Origin: Winogradskyella aurantiaca
GTDB lineage: Bacteria > Bacteroidota > Bacteroidia > Flavobacteriales > Flavobacteriaceae
Direction: 5' to 3'
Assembly: GCF_003362725.1 (NCBI RefSeq)
Contig: NZ_QKTV01000001.1
Span: forward strand, 248,001 to 312,000
Length of the DNA: 64,000 bases
Shown: piece by piece, positions 18,046 through 26,986 of the stretch
Position numbering within the stretch: the first letter of the stretch is position 1
How the letters are laid out: each line of letters opens with the position of its first letter
The notes under the pieces: generated by a model
Told to the model about the DNA's origin: nothing
The model's input: only the letters and a program-made list of their open reading frames with translations
Databases searched by the model: none
Translations under genes and position numbers: made by a program

Positions 18046-18693
18046 CTTAGAACCAAAAGCTAGATCACCAGCATCACCAAGTCCTGGGACTATATAACTT
18101 TTATCATTCAATTGAGGATCCACATCTGCGATCCAAAGATGGGAGGCATCAGGCAAAGTGGAATTTATATGATCAACTCCATAGGACGAGCCAATGACAC
18201 ATACGACATGAATTTGTTTAGGAATGCCAAATTTCAATAGGGAGTTGTATGTGGCGATTAAGGAATCACCCGTGGCAAGCATCGGATCAGCAAGAATTAG
18301 AGTTTTACCTTCTATATTTGGAGTGGCGACGTAGTCCGTGATTATTTCAAATCCACGTTCATTTTCAGCCGGATGTCTGAAAGCCGAAATAAATGCATTT
18401 TCAGATCTATCAAACACCTGTAAAAGGCCCTGGTGGAGTGGAAGCCCTGCGCGAAGTACAGAACAAATAACTAGAGATCCACTAAGTTTTTTAGCTGATG
18501 TCTCCACTAGAGGAGTGGTTATTGGCTGATTTTTATACTCCAAAGATTTGCTCAGTTCATAGCCTAAAAAGTTTCCAATTCGTTCAAGGTTTCTCCGAAA
18601 CCTCATCGTGTCTTTTTGAATGGTTTCATCCCTAATTTCTAATAGGTACTGATTAAGTACGGAGGCTTGATCAGAAAGGTTGTGTATGTGCAT
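18040..18693 (-). CDS. upp: Uracil phosphoribosyltransferase
   Basis: Converts uracil and PRPP to UMP (pyrimidine salvage, cytoplasm). The PRPP-binding loop is seen as TLILADPMLATGDSLIATYNSL near residue 130, and the C-terminal uracil-binding region as YIVPGLGDAGDLAFGS, both diagnostic for UPRTase. SVLRAGLPLHQGLLQVF is the family-specific N-terminal block. Length (217 aa) is typical for Bacteroidota. It is convergent with the membrane gene upstream in the map and divergent from the DUF4254 gene. Confidence 0.95.
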   Translation of the reverse strand: MHIHNLSDQASVLNQYLLEIRDETIQKDTMRFRRNLERIGNFLGYELSKSLEYKNQPITTPLVETSAKKLSGSLVICSVLRAGLPLHQGLLQVFDRSENAFISAFRHPAENERGFEIITDYVATPNIEGKTLILADPMLATGDSLIATYNSLLKFGIPKQIHVVCVIGSSYGVDHINSTLPDASHLWIADVDPQLNDKSYIVPGLGDAGDLAFGSKL

Positions 18694-18734
18694 GGCGACA
18701 ATAAGCTTATAGACCTAAAGTTAATAATTCAGAG

Positions 18735-18742
18735 TATATTTG
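18735..18742 (+). promoter_or_regulatory. Candidate -7 element for the DUF4254-GT9 operon
   Basis: TATATTTG matches TAnnTTTG and lies 19 nt before the ATG at 18762. The -33 region is not clear. Confidence 0.38.
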
Positions 18743-18761
18743 TAGTCTTAAATTTTCAATC

Positions 18762-19370
18762 ATGATTTCAGAGAAAGCCAATTCAATTTTTCAAAAAGTC
18801 ATTGCAGAGTATAAAGTCTTAAATACGGTAGATCAGCCATTCAATAATCCTATTGAAAAGAATGAAGATTTGATTGGGCATTTGCTTTACAGAAAGTGCT
18901 GGATAGATACAGTTCAATGGGCCTATGAAGACATAATTAGAGACCCTAATATTGACCCAGTTGCCGCCTTAGAATTAAAACGAAAAATTGATGCTTCAAA
19001 CCAGGACAGAACAGATACGGTTGAATATATTGACAGTTACTTTCTAGACAAATACAAAGATGTCTCTGTAAAGGAGGATGCTAAAATCAATTCCGAAAGT
19101 CCTGCTTGGGCCATAGATAGATTGTCAATTCTGGCGCTTAAAATTTACCACATGCATTTGGAAACTGTTAGGGATGACGCCTCTGAAGCTCATAAAGAAG
19201 CATGTCAAAATAAATTGAATGTTCTGTTAGAACAACGTATGGATTTAAGTACGGCTATTGATGATCTTCTTCACGACATTTCCAACGGTGATAAATTCAT
19301 GAAAGTGTACAAGCAAATGAAGATGTACAACGATGATGAATTGAATCCGGTCTTGAGAGGTCAGAAATAA
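18762..19370 (+). CDS. DUF4254 family protein
   Basis: A 202-residue, mostly helical soluble protein. The block HLLYRKCWIDTVQWAYEDIIRDPNID near residue 45 and RKIDASNQDRTDTVEYIDSYF near residue 75 are what I recognise as the DUF4254 family. It is followed 30 nt later by a GT9 glycosyltransferase, the partner with which DUF4254 genes are usually found, so a role in lipid A/LPS core glycosylation is plausible. No catalytic residues are apparent. It could be a helper or regulator of the transferase. Confidence 0.82.
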   Translation: MISEKANSIFQKVIAEYKVLNTVDQPFNNPIEKNEDLIGHLLYRKCWIDTVQWAYEDIIRDPNIDPVAALELKRKIDASNQDRTDTVEYIDSYFLDKYKDVSVKEDAKINSESPAWAIDRLSILALKIYHMHLETVRDDASEAHKEACQNKLNVLLEQRMDLSTAIDDLLHDISNGDKFMKVYKQMKMYNDDELNPVLRGQK

Positions 19371-19400
19371 ATTTCCTTTTTGTGGCCTTATTAATCTATC

Positions 19401-20420
19401 ATGGCAAATTACAGGCATATTCTTGTTATTCGTTTTTCAGCAATGGGAGACGTGGCAATGACAGTACCCGTTATTAGAGCGGTATTAGATAAAAACCCAA
19501 AGATTCGTATTACGGTACTCACACGAACCAGATTTACCCCCTTATTTTCTAGTATTCCTGGTATTGATGTAATTGGTGTCAATTTAGAAGCCGAGTATAA
19601 AGGTGTTTCAGGAATTTTTAAACTGGCCAGAAAACTTAAAAAACAGCGGTTTGATGCTATTGCGGATCTTCATAACGTGTTGCGTACCAAACTACTAAAG
19701 TTATTATTAAGGGGTATTCCTTTCTTTCAATTGGACAAAGGACGTTCTGAAAAGAAAGAACTAGTTACTGGTCTTAAGATTCAACAATTAAAATCAACCC
19801 ATCAACGTTATGCAGATGTTTTCTCTGAAATGAATATTCAGTTAGATCTTCATTCTCCCATATTTCCTCGCAAGGCTGAAATAGATGGATTTTTAGATAA
19901 TGTAAACATCGATTCAAAAACCAATTTAATTGGAATTGCTCCCTTTGCAGCACATGAAGCAAAGATGTATCCATTAGAGTTGATGGAAAAGGTTATTGCT
20001 GAGTTATCTAAGACCCATCAACTAGTTTTATTTGGAGGAGGTGCGGCCGAGTCATTAGCGTTATCAAGAATTGAAAAGCAATTTAATAACGTCCTTTCTG
20101 TTGCGGGTAATTTATCGTTTCAAGAGGAGTTGGATTTGATTTCCAATTTGGATCTTATGATATCTATGGATTCAGGGAATGGTCATTTGGCCGCTATTTA
20201 CGGGATTCCGGTCATTAGCGTTTGGGGAGTAACACATCCTTTTGCCGGATTTACTCCATTTAATCAACCAGCTGGAAACTCCTTATTGGCCGATCAAAAA
20301 AAATACCCACAAATTCCAACTTCGGTCTACGGTAACAAATTCCCTAAAGGTTATGAAAATGCAGCGGCTTCAATACCTCCGGAGGCAATTATTAAAAAGG
20401 TTAGAGAGGTTCTTAATTAA
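19401..20420 (+). CDS. Family 9 glycosyltransferase (heptosyltransferase-like)
   Basis: The N-terminal HILVIRFSAMGDVAMTVPVIRAV is the classic ADP-heptose:LPS heptosyltransferase-like start. The second Rossmann domain has IGIAPFAAHEAKMYP (nucleotide-sugar loop), LVLFGGG, and ISMDSGNGHLAAIYGIPVISVWGVTHP, the GT9 D-S-G-x-x-H-L-A motif that contacts the donor. It most likely transfers a sugar to the LPS inner core at the cytoplasmic face of the inner membrane; the donor need not be heptose in this phylum. It is paired with the DUF4254 gene and ends 6 nt before the convergent reductase gene. Confidence 0.88.
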   Translation: MANYRHILVIRFSAMGDVAMTVPVIRAVLDKNPKIRITVLTRTRFTPLFSSIPGIDVIGVNLEAEYKGVSGIFKLARKLKKQRFDAIADLHNVLRTKLLKLLLRGIPFFQLDKGRSEKKELVTGLKIQQLKSTHQRYADVFSEMNIQLDLHSPIFPRKAEIDGFLDNVNIDSKTNLIGIAPFAAHEAKMYPLELMEKVIAELSKTHQLVLFGGGAAESLALSRIEKQFNNVLSVAGNLSFQEELDLISNLDLMISMDSGNGHLAAIYGIPVISVWGVTHPFAGFTPFNQPAGNSLLADQKKYPQIPTSVYGNKFPKGYENAAASIPPEAIIKKVREVLN

Positions 20421-20426
20421 ATCCGT

Positions 20427-21482
20427 TTAGACATCATCATAATCTACAACAATTGATGCAGAAGTAGGGTGTGCCTGGCAGGTTAGAATTAATCCTTCAG
20501 CGACTTCATTATCGGTAAGTATATTGTTCTGAGTCATTTTGGCTGTCCCTTCTGATACCCTGGCAATACAACTGCTGCAAATACCTCCTTGGCAAGAGTA
20601 AGGAGCATCTATATCCGCTTTAAGAGCCGCCTCTAAAATCGATTGTTTTTGAGACATCTCTAGATCAAACTCTTCATCATCAACAATAACTTTAACTTTA
20701 GAGTTACCATCAGCCAGCATTACTTCCTCATTCTCTGAAACAGCAGGCGCAGTGAATAATTCGAAAAATATTTGCTGCTCTTTAATACCATTTTCAATAA
20801 GAGTATCTTTTACAGTGTGGATCATGGCTTCTGGACCACATAAATAAAAGTTTTCTATGGTTATCCCTTGGTATTTATTTTTTACGATGAGGTTGACAAT
20901 GCTTTTGTCAATTCTCCCAAATAAGGCTTCATTAGCTCGTATTTGGCTATAGATGTTGTGTATATGAAATCTATTGCCATAGTTACTAGAAAGGGCGTCA
21001 AGGTCATTTTTAAACATAGAGTCAGAAGCAGATTTATTACCATACACTAATATAAAATTGCTAAACGGCTCTTCTTCTAGAAGAGTTTTAGCAATACTGA
21101 GAATTGGAGTAATACCACTTCCAGCTGCAAATGCTGCAATGGTTCTTGTTTTTTCAGAGTTTGATTCAAACACAAAACGGCCTTGAGGTTCTGCCACAGA
21201 AATCGTATCCCCTTCCTTTAAGATCTTATTGGCGTGTACTGAAAATGTACCTCCTTCAACCGCCTTAATTCCAACAGTTAGTGAGCCACTGTTAGCAGAA
21301 GAACAAATGGAATAATCACGACGAATAGAGTCCCCGTTAATAGTTGCTTTTAGTGTTAAATACTGTCCTGCTTTAAAGACAAAGTGCGATTTTAATTCAG
21401 ATGGGATGTCAAAACTTATGGCCACAGATTGATCCGTGACTTGGGAAATACCTTTTATAGTTAGGTCGTGAAATTGTGCCAT
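20427..21482 (-). CDS. PaaE-like 2Fe-2S ferredoxin / NAD(P)H flavin oxidoreductase
   Basis: Three modules are visible in order. First, an FAD-binding beta barrel with RRDYSICSS (residues ~50-60, the RxYS flavin motif). Second, an NAD(P)-binding Rossmann domain with FAAGSGITPILSIAKTLL and FYLCGPEAMIHTVKDTL. Third, a C-terminal plant-type ferredoxin domain with C-x4-C-x2-C (YSCQGGICSSC) and a fourth cysteine in LILTCQAHP. This is the layout of PaaE/HmpA-type reductases that pass electrons from NAD(P)H to an oxygenase. No oxygenase component or other paa gene lies nearby, so the electron acceptor is unknown; in flavobacteria such stand-alone reductases are common. Length (351 aa) is normal. Confidence 0.88.
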   Translation of the reverse strand: MAQFHDLTIKGISQVTDQSVAISFDIPSELKSHFVFKAGQYLTLKATINGDSIRRDYSICSSANSGSLTVGIKAVEGGTFSVHANKILKEGDTISVAEPQGRFVFESNSEKTRTIAAFAAGSGITPILSIAKTLLEEEPFSNFILVYGNKSASDSMFKNDLDALSSNYGNRFHIHNIYSQIRANEALFGRIDKSIVNLIVKNKYQGITIENFYLCGPEAMIHTVKDTLIENGIKEQQIFFELFTAPAVSENEEVMLADGNSKVKVIVDDEEFDLEMSQKQSILEAALKADIDAPYSCQGGICSSCIARVSEGTAKMTQNNILTDNEVAEGLILTCQAHPTSASIVVDYDDV

Positions 21483-21498
21483 GCTAGATTTTTTGGTG

Positions 21499-21506
21499 CA
21501 AAAATA
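21499..21506 (-). promoter_or_regulatory. Candidate -7 element of the reductase gene
   Basis: Read on the minus strand this is TATTTTTG, matching TAnnTTTG, 17 nt before the ATG ending at 21482. No clear -33 box. Confidence 0.35.
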
Positions 21507-21530
21507 ATGACCTCATGAAATAGAAGCAGT

Positions 21531-21561
21531 TTTGTTTGTAACAAATTAACAGTTATGTTTA
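21531..21561 (+). promoter_or_regulatory. Candidate promoter of the DUF5687-ABC exporter operon
   Basis: TTTG at 21531-21534 is followed after exactly 19 nt by TATGTTTA (21554-21561), one base off the TAnnTTTG consensus. The spacing is that of Bacteroidota housekeeping promoters. The ATG follows 31 nt after the -7 box. Confidence 0.5.
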
Positions 21562-21592
21562 CTAATGTTAGGCATTAACCTCTTAAAAAGCT

Positions 21593-23071
21593 ATGATTAA
21601 ACACTTTATCTCACTGGAGTGGAAACAATATTTTCGTTCCTCATACTGGCAAAAAAGTATAGCACTCAATATACTTTTAGTTTTTTTCGCTCTTTATTTT
21701 GTTGCCATTTTCTTAGGAGGAGGTTTTATTTTGTTAAAAGTTCTAAAGAAACTGTTTCCAGATCAAGACCCATTTGTGGTTCTTAATGGGTTTTTGTTTT
21801 ACTGGATTATCGCAGATTTATTAATCAGATTCTTTTTACAGAAACTTCCTGTCATGACCGTGAAACCTTTACTTACATTACCCGTAAAGCGTTCTACCGT
21901 GGTCCATTTTGTATTGGGTAAATCGGCCCTGTCTTTTTTTAATTTCTTACCTCTTTTTGCCATCATTCCGTTTAGTATCATGGCTATTAATGATGGGTTT
22001 GAGACTTCTATGGTGATCACCTGGATGTTCACCATGATAATTGTTGTTCTAGTCCTTAATTTCCTGAACTTTATTATTGAAGCGGTATCCTCAGACTCTG
22101 AGTATTCATTTTTACCATTACTCCTTGTCGTGGGGAGTTTATATGCCCTTAATTATTTTGATATTGTCTCGATGACCTCAATTGTTGGTGGGCTCTTTCA
22201 GACGGTTTCAAACACCCCAATACTAATCCTAGCACCAGCAGCAGTGCTTGGGATTTGCTATGCGTACAATTACAAAATTTTAAAAGACAAACTTTATCTG
22301 GACGCGTCACTGCAATCAAAGGTGGAGGAAGTAAAAGCAGCAGATCTATCATGGACCAAACGCTTTGGTGATATTGCACCATTTATGCAATTGGATTTAA
22401 AACTTATTTGGAGAAATAAACGAACCAAATCAATGGCTCTGCTAATGATTATTGGATTGTTATATGGTCTGTTCTTTTATCCCCAACAAATCTATCGAGA
22501 GATGGAATTTATGTGGGCATTTATTGGCATTTTTTCTACAGGGTTCTTCTTAATTAACTTTGGTCAATTTATTCCTGCCTGGGATAGTGCCTACTATAAA
22601 ATGCTGATGAGTCAGAATATTAAGTATGAACAATATTTACGTTCAAAATTTATTCTTATGGTCATGAGTGTTGTGGCAATGTTTGTTCTAGGGATACCTT
22701 ATGTGTATTTTGGTTGGAAAATTTTATTGGCCCATTTTGCGGCAGCCGTCTATAACATTGGTGTAAATTCTCATGTGATTCTTTGGGGGGGATCATACAA
22801 CAGGAAAAAAATAGAGTTAGATAAAAAAGCAGCCTTCAACTATCAAGGTACAGGTGCGGTACAATGGTTAATTGGAATTCCACTAATGCTCGTTCCTATG
22901 GCACTATTTGGTCTGCTAAATTGGCTATTAGGATTTGAAGTTGCCATTGGTACGTTACTCATTCTTGGAGTTACTGGAGTCGTTCTTCATAGGAGACTCA
23001 TGAGTTTTATAACATCAAAATACCTCGATTCAAAATATAAAATGATTGACGCCTTTAGTCAGGATACTTAA
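21593..23071 (+). CDS. ABC-2-like permease (DUF5687 family)
   Basis: A 492-residue membrane protein starting MIKHFISLEWKQYFRSSYWQKS, an amphipathic start typical of ABC exporter permeases, followed by about ten to twelve helices in two halves. I recognise it as the DUF5687 family. It is followed 11 nt later by an ABC ATPase gene, so the two form an exporter: this chain is the transmembrane part, the next the motor. The substrate is unknown. The middle soluble loop (residues ~235-265) is charged and probably contacts the ATPase. Confidence 0.82.
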   Translation: MIKHFISLEWKQYFRSSYWQKSIALNILLVFFALYFVAIFLGGGFILLKVLKKLFPDQDPFVVLNGFLFYWIIADLLIRFFLQKLPVMTVKPLLTLPVKRSTVVHFVLGKSALSFFNFLPLFAIIPFSIMAINDGFETSMVITWMFTMIIVVLVLNFLNFIIEAVSSDSEYSFLPLLLVVGSLYALNYFDIVSMTSIVGGLFQTVSNTPILILAPAAVLGICYAYNYKILKDKLYLDASLQSKVEEVKAADLSWTKRFGDIAPFMQLDLKLIWRNKRTKSMALLMIIGLLYGLFFYPQQIYREMEFMWAFIGIFSTGFFLINFGQFIPAWDSAYYKMLMSQNIKYEQYLRSKFILMVMSVVAMFVLGIPYVYFGWKILLAHFAAAVYNIGVNSHVILWGGSYNRKKIELDKKAAFNYQGTGAVQWLIGIPLMLVPMALFGLLNWLLGFEVAIGTLLILGVTGVVLHRRLMSFITSKYLDSKYKMIDAFSQDT

Positions 23072-23082
23072 TAAAAAGAACT

Positions 23083-23805
23083 ATGATACAGACAAAAGAA
23101 TTATCTAAAACATATAGTGATACAACTGTGTTGACAATCGACGCACTCGATATCCCAAAAGGTCAGAGTTTTGGCTTGGTTGGTAATAACGGAGCCGGGA
23201 AAACAACATACTTCAGTTTACTTCTAGATCTGATAAAACCAACAACCGGGAGCATCACCAATGATGAGGTTGTTGTTTCAGAAAGTGAAGACTGGAAACC
23301 TCATACTTCGGCTTTTATTGATGAGAGCTTCTTAATCGGATATCTAACACCTGAAGAATATTTTTATTTCATAGGAGATCTTAGAGGCCAGAATAAGGCA
23401 GATGTAGATGCCTTAACCTCGCAATTTGAAGATTTTTTTAACGGAGAAATCATTGGTAAGAAAAAATACCTACGTGATTTAAGTAAGGGAAATCAAAAGA
23501 AGGCAGGTATTGTGGCTGCTTTAATTGGTAATCCTGATGTGATTATTCTGGATGAACCGTTTGCCAATTTAGACCCGTCTACACAAATTCGTTTAAAGGG
23601 AATTCTAAAAGATCTGGCCGAAACGAAAGGGGTGACGGTCCTTATCTCAAGTCACGATCTTATGCATGTTACTGACGTATGTGAGCGAATTGTAGTTTTG
23701 GAAAAAGGTGAGGTTGTTAAAGACCTGGAAACGAATCCTACAACCTTAAAGGAATTAGAAGCTCATTTTGCCGGGAATTTGATGATTAGTTCGGAGGAAG
23801 AGTAA
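23083..23805 (+). CDS. ABC transporter ATP-binding protein
   Basis: All nucleotide-binding motifs are present: Walker A VGNNGAGKTT near residue 35, Q-loop region around residue 80, signature LSKGNQKKAG, Walker B VIILDEPFANLDP, and the switch histidine in ISSHDLMHV. The length (240 aa) and the short C-terminal tail fit a two-component exporter. It is the partner of the DUF5687 permease just upstream and ends 26 nt before a strong terminator. Confidence 0.93.
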   Translation: MIQTKELSKTYSDTTVLTIDALDIPKGQSFGLVGNNGAGKTTYFSLLLDLIKPTTGSITNDEVVVSESEDWKPHTSAFIDESFLIGYLTPEEYFYFIGDLRGQNKADVDALTSQFEDFFNGEIIGKKKYLRDLSKGNQKKAGIVAALIGNPDVIILDEPFANLDPSTQIRLKGILKDLAETKGVTVLISSHDLMHVTDVCERIVVLEKGEVVKDLETNPTTLKELEAHFAGNLMISSEEE

Positions 23806-23831
23806 GCCCTACAAAGACTAACAAAAAACTA

Positions 23832-23862
23832 AGCCCATGCTAGTATAGCATGGGCTATTTTT
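23832..23862 (+). terminator. Rho-independent terminator after the ABC exporter operon
   Basis: A perfect 10-bp stem (AGCCCATGCT at 23832-23841 with AGCATGGGCT at 23847-23856), a 5-nt loop and a following ATTTTTAT stretch. It lies 26 nt after the ATPase stop. Confidence 0.88.
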
Positions 23863-23988
23863 ATGGTGAAACCTTGGCTATGACTCGAAAACCTTCTAAA
23901 AACGACCTATAATCCCAAAAGATGATTAATTTTAACCCTGTGCAATAAAAGTTGTAATCAAAAGTTATCTTTTAATCACAATCCCACT

Positions 23989-26547
23989 GTGTTGAGAACC
24001 CTGTCGAAATCTCTTCTTATTCTTCTGAGCCTAACGGTTCTAATTGGTTGTTCTCGTAAAAAAGATAAATGGTTAAACAGGAACTTCCACGCCATGGGTA
24101 CCAAATTTAATGTGCTTTACAATGGAAACATTGCTTTGGAAAATGGATTGGCTTCTGTTAACAATGAATTTACCGAAAACTTTTGGGAGCTTCTTCCTGT
24201 TGAGCGTATGCAAGTAACAGGGGATATTTTTCTTCCGGGGCAAGCGAGAAATCAGGATTTTGAGCGTGCAGAGGAAAAAGCAATAAAAGCCATTCAAAAG
24301 CATGGAATGACCATTGACAGTAAAGAACGAAATCCTCAAATAGATGAGGCCTACCTTCTTTTAGGAAAGGCCAGATATTACGATGAACGATTTGTCCCTG
24401 CCTTAGACGCCTTTAATAATATACTTAATAAGTATCCAACAAGTGATAAAATTAACCAGGTAAAGGTTTGGAGAGAGAAATCTAATATGCGTCTTGGAAA
24501 TAACGAGGTGGCAATAAAGAACCTAAAAAGACACATAAAACAAGAAGAAGTTGAGGGCCAGGACCTGGCCGATATCACAGCTACAATTGCCCAGTGTTAT
24601 ATTAATCTGCAAGTCAAAGATACAGCTCAAATGTACCTGAAGATTGCCGCCTCAAGCACTAAGGTTAATCTGGAAAAGGCAAGATATAATTTTATAATAG
24701 GTCAATTATACGACGAGTTTGGAAAAAAAGACAGTGCAAATTTAGCCTACGATAAAATCATTGAGCTTCACAGAAAAATCCCCCGTGCTTACTATATTAA
24801 TGCGCACTTGTCCAAAGCGCAAAACTTTAGTTTTGAGGAAGGGGATCCCATTGCATTTGAAGAGTACCTACTTGAAATGGAAGAGAACCGTGAAAACCGA
24901 CCATATCTGGATAAAGTTTATCATGGGATAGCAGAATTTTACAGAAGAAGGGGATCTGAATTTCAGGCCGAAATGTATTATGAGCGATCTCTAAGAGCAA
25001 ATTCGGCTGACCTGACATTGAACGCCAAAAACTACAACACACTTGGCGACATGTATTTTGATAGGAAAGAATATAAGACAGCTGGGGCTTATTTTGATAG
25101 TACTCTTATTAACATGGATAAGAATACACGGCCCTTCCGAGCAATAAAGAAAAAACGGGACAATTTACAAGACGTTATATATTATGAAGGGGTGGTGACT
25201 TCCAATGATAGTATATTAAGAATATTGGACATGTCTGACGCAGAGAAAACCATGTATTTTGCAAAGGTGTCACAAGACTTAAAGGCAGAAGAGGAAAAGA
25301 GGAAAGCCAAAGAGCAACAAATTCAAGATAGCAAGAATAGAGTTAAGGTTGGTGGGAATTTATTTCCAGGGGTGGCCTCACCGCAAGATGTGGGTATAAA
25401 AGGCGCCTCTGAGAGTTTTTATTTTTACAATCCAACAACGGTTGCCTATGGTAAAAATGAATTTCTAAAGCAATGGGGGCGTAGGCAGCTTCAGGATAAT
25501 TGGAGATTCTCAACAACATTTAGTGTTGCCAAGGCGGGTGTGCTAGATTCTATTAATACTACGGAGGTAAAAACGGATGTCTTCGACCCTAGCTTTTTTA
25601 TGGCCCAATTGCCACAAACGCAAGAGGAAATTGACACACTTGTCATAGACAGAAACTATGCCTATTATCAATTAGGAGTCATCTATTTTGAGAAGTTTCA
25701 AGAGCTACCATTAGCTCAGTTTAGGTTAGAAACTTTGCTGGATAGTGATCCCGAGGAGCGTTTGGTGCTGCCTGCCATGTATAATCTTTACAAGATTTAT
25801 GAATTGAGAGGGCTTGAGTCTAAGTCGGATCAAATGAAGACAGAAATTGTCACCAATTACCCCGAGTCCCGTTATGCTGAGATACTTTTGAATCCAAACT
25901 CCGAGTTGTCCAAGGATGAAAATAGTCCCGAACAACTTTACAATAGCATATACAGGTTGTTTGACGCACAGAAATTTGAAGAATGCATAGCTGAATCAGA
26001 AAAGCAGATAAAACGATACGAAGGAGAGGACATAGTTCCCAAATTAGAATTGCTAAAGGCCACAGCAATGGGAAGATTGTATGGCTTTGAGTCTTATAAA
26101 GAAAGCATCACTTTTGTGTCTTTAACATATCCTAACTCAGAAGAGGGTAAAAAAGCTGAAGAAATCCTACAAGAAGCCATACCGGTTCTAGCGGAAAGTG
26201 ATTTTTTTCCCGAGGATGATGCGCTCTTTTTTAATTTGGTTTATGAGTTTGAAAAAAATGACTCTACAGCCATTGAAAAAACCATAAAGGACCTTAACAT
26301 CGTAATTAAAGATATTACGTATTACGATTTATCAGTATCATTAGATGTGTACTCCATAGAAAAAGTATTTGTAATTGTACATGGCTTTAAAAACTTAGCT
26401 GCAGCTGCTAGTTTTGGTGAAGATTTGACAAAAAAGCGTAATAAGAAAAGGCCAACCATAAAAAGAGAATACTTTGCCATATCATCACCCAATTATGCTA
26501 TTGTTCAGCGTCATAAAAGTTTAGATAAGTATTTAAAACCCCAATAA
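23989..26547 (+). CDS. sprE: Type IX secretion lipoprotein PorW/SprE
   Basis: An 852-residue TPR lipoprotein. The lipoprotein signal LLILLSLTVLIGCSRKKDKW places the acylated cysteine near residue 22. It is followed by WLNRNFHAMGTKFNVLYNGN, which I recognise as the start of SprE (F. johnsoniae gliding and secretion) / PorW (P. gingivalis). TPR-type helical repeats occupy about residues 95-380 and again 560-720; a Lys/Glu-rich stretch near 430 joins them. In the literature PorW/SprE is needed for T9SS function and links the outer and inner membrane parts of the machine. The start is GTG at 23989 (TTG is the next codon). It is followed 10 nt later by a bactofilin and then the ATP synthase genes. 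Confidence 0.9.
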   Translation: MLRTLSKSLLILLSLTVLIGCSRKKDKWLNRNFHAMGTKFNVLYNGNIALENGLASVNNEFTENFWELLPVERMQVTGDIFLPGQARNQDFERAEEKAIKAIQKHGMTIDSKERNPQIDEAYLLLGKARYYDERFVPALDAFNNILNKYPTSDKINQVKVWREKSNMRLGNNEVAIKNLKRHIKQEEVEGQDLADITATIAQCYINLQVKDTAQMYLKIAASSTKVNLEKARYNFIIGQLYDEFGKKDSANLAYDKIIELHRKIPRAYYINAHLSKAQNFSFEEGDPIAFEEYLLEMEENRENRPYLDKVYHGIAEFYRRRGSEFQAEMYYERSLRANSADLTLNAKNYNTLGDMYFDRKEYKTAGAYFDSTLINMDKNTRPFRAIKKKRDNLQDVIYYEGVVTSNDSILRILDMSDAEKTMYFAKVSQDLKAEEEKRKAKEQQIQDSKNRVKVGGNLFPGVASPQDVGIKGASESFYFYNPTTVAYGKNEFLKQWGRRQLQDNWRFSTTFSVAKAGVLDSINTTEVKTDVFDPSFFMAQLPQTQEEIDTLVIDRNYAYYQLGVIYFEKFQELPLAQFRLETLLDSDPEERLVLPAMYNLYKIYELRGLESKSDQMKTEIVTNYPESRYAEILLNPNSELSKDENSPEQLYNSIYRLFDAQKFEECIAESEKQIKRYEGEDIVPKLELLKATAMGRLYGFESYKESITFVSLTYPNSEEGKKAEEILQEAIPVLAESDFFPEDDALFFNLVYEFEKNDSTAIEKTIKDLNIVIKDITYYDLSVSLDVYSIEKVFVIVHGFKNLAAAASFGEDLTKKRNKKRPTIKREYFAISSPNYAIVQRHKSLDKYLKPQ

Positions 26548-26557
26548 TATCATAAAT

Positions 26558-26986
26558 ATGTTCTCTTCAGATCAAAAAAAAACCAAGTTAGGTATGGAAA
26601 CAAGTTCACAACAAAATGTTATTGCCCAGGGCACGAAAATCATCGGTGATGTTATTAGCTCAGGACCGTTTAGAATTGATGGTAGTATTGAGGGTAATGT
26701 TAAAACCACAGGAAAAGTTGTTGTCGGTAAGACAGGTGCAATTAAAGGTACTTTGCATGGTGAGAATGCAGATTTTGAAGGTCGCTTCTCAGGGAAACTT
26801 ATTTTGTCCGGGACGCTATCCTTAAAATCCACAGCACAAATAGATGGAGAAGTACAAGTCAATAAATTGGCGGTTGAGCCTGGTGCCAATTTCAATGCGA
26901 TTTGTAGCATGAAAGGTGCTGTTAAACCGTTGTCTCATGAATCAGCCAAAAGACAAGAACCCATTAAAGAAGAAAGACCAGCTTAA
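26558..26986 (+). CDS. Bactofilin (polymer-forming cytoskeletal protein)
   Basis: The core TKIIGDVISSGPFRIDGSIEGNVKTTGKVVVGKTGAIKGTLHGENADFEGRF is a run of short beta-strand repeats with regular Gly/Ile spacing, the right-handed beta helix of bactofilins, flanked by disordered polar tails. Bactofilins polymerise without nucleotides and scaffold cell-envelope enzymes. It starts 10 nt after sprE and its 3' end runs 50 nt into the AtpZ-like gene, so the three are very likely co-transcribed. Length (142 aa) is typical. Confidence 0.93.
   Translation: MFSSDQKKTKLGMETSSQQNVIAQGTKIIGDVISSGPFRIDGSIEGNVKTTGKVVVGKTGAIKGTLHGENADFEGRFSGKLILSGTLSLKSTAQIDGEVQVNKLAVEPGANFNAICSMKGAVKPLSHESAKRQEPIKEERPA

Noticed and set aside
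26572-26910. Open frame on the minus strand opposite the bactofilin
   Set aside because: It mirrors the repeated codons of the bactofilin beta helix and has no recognisable features of its own.
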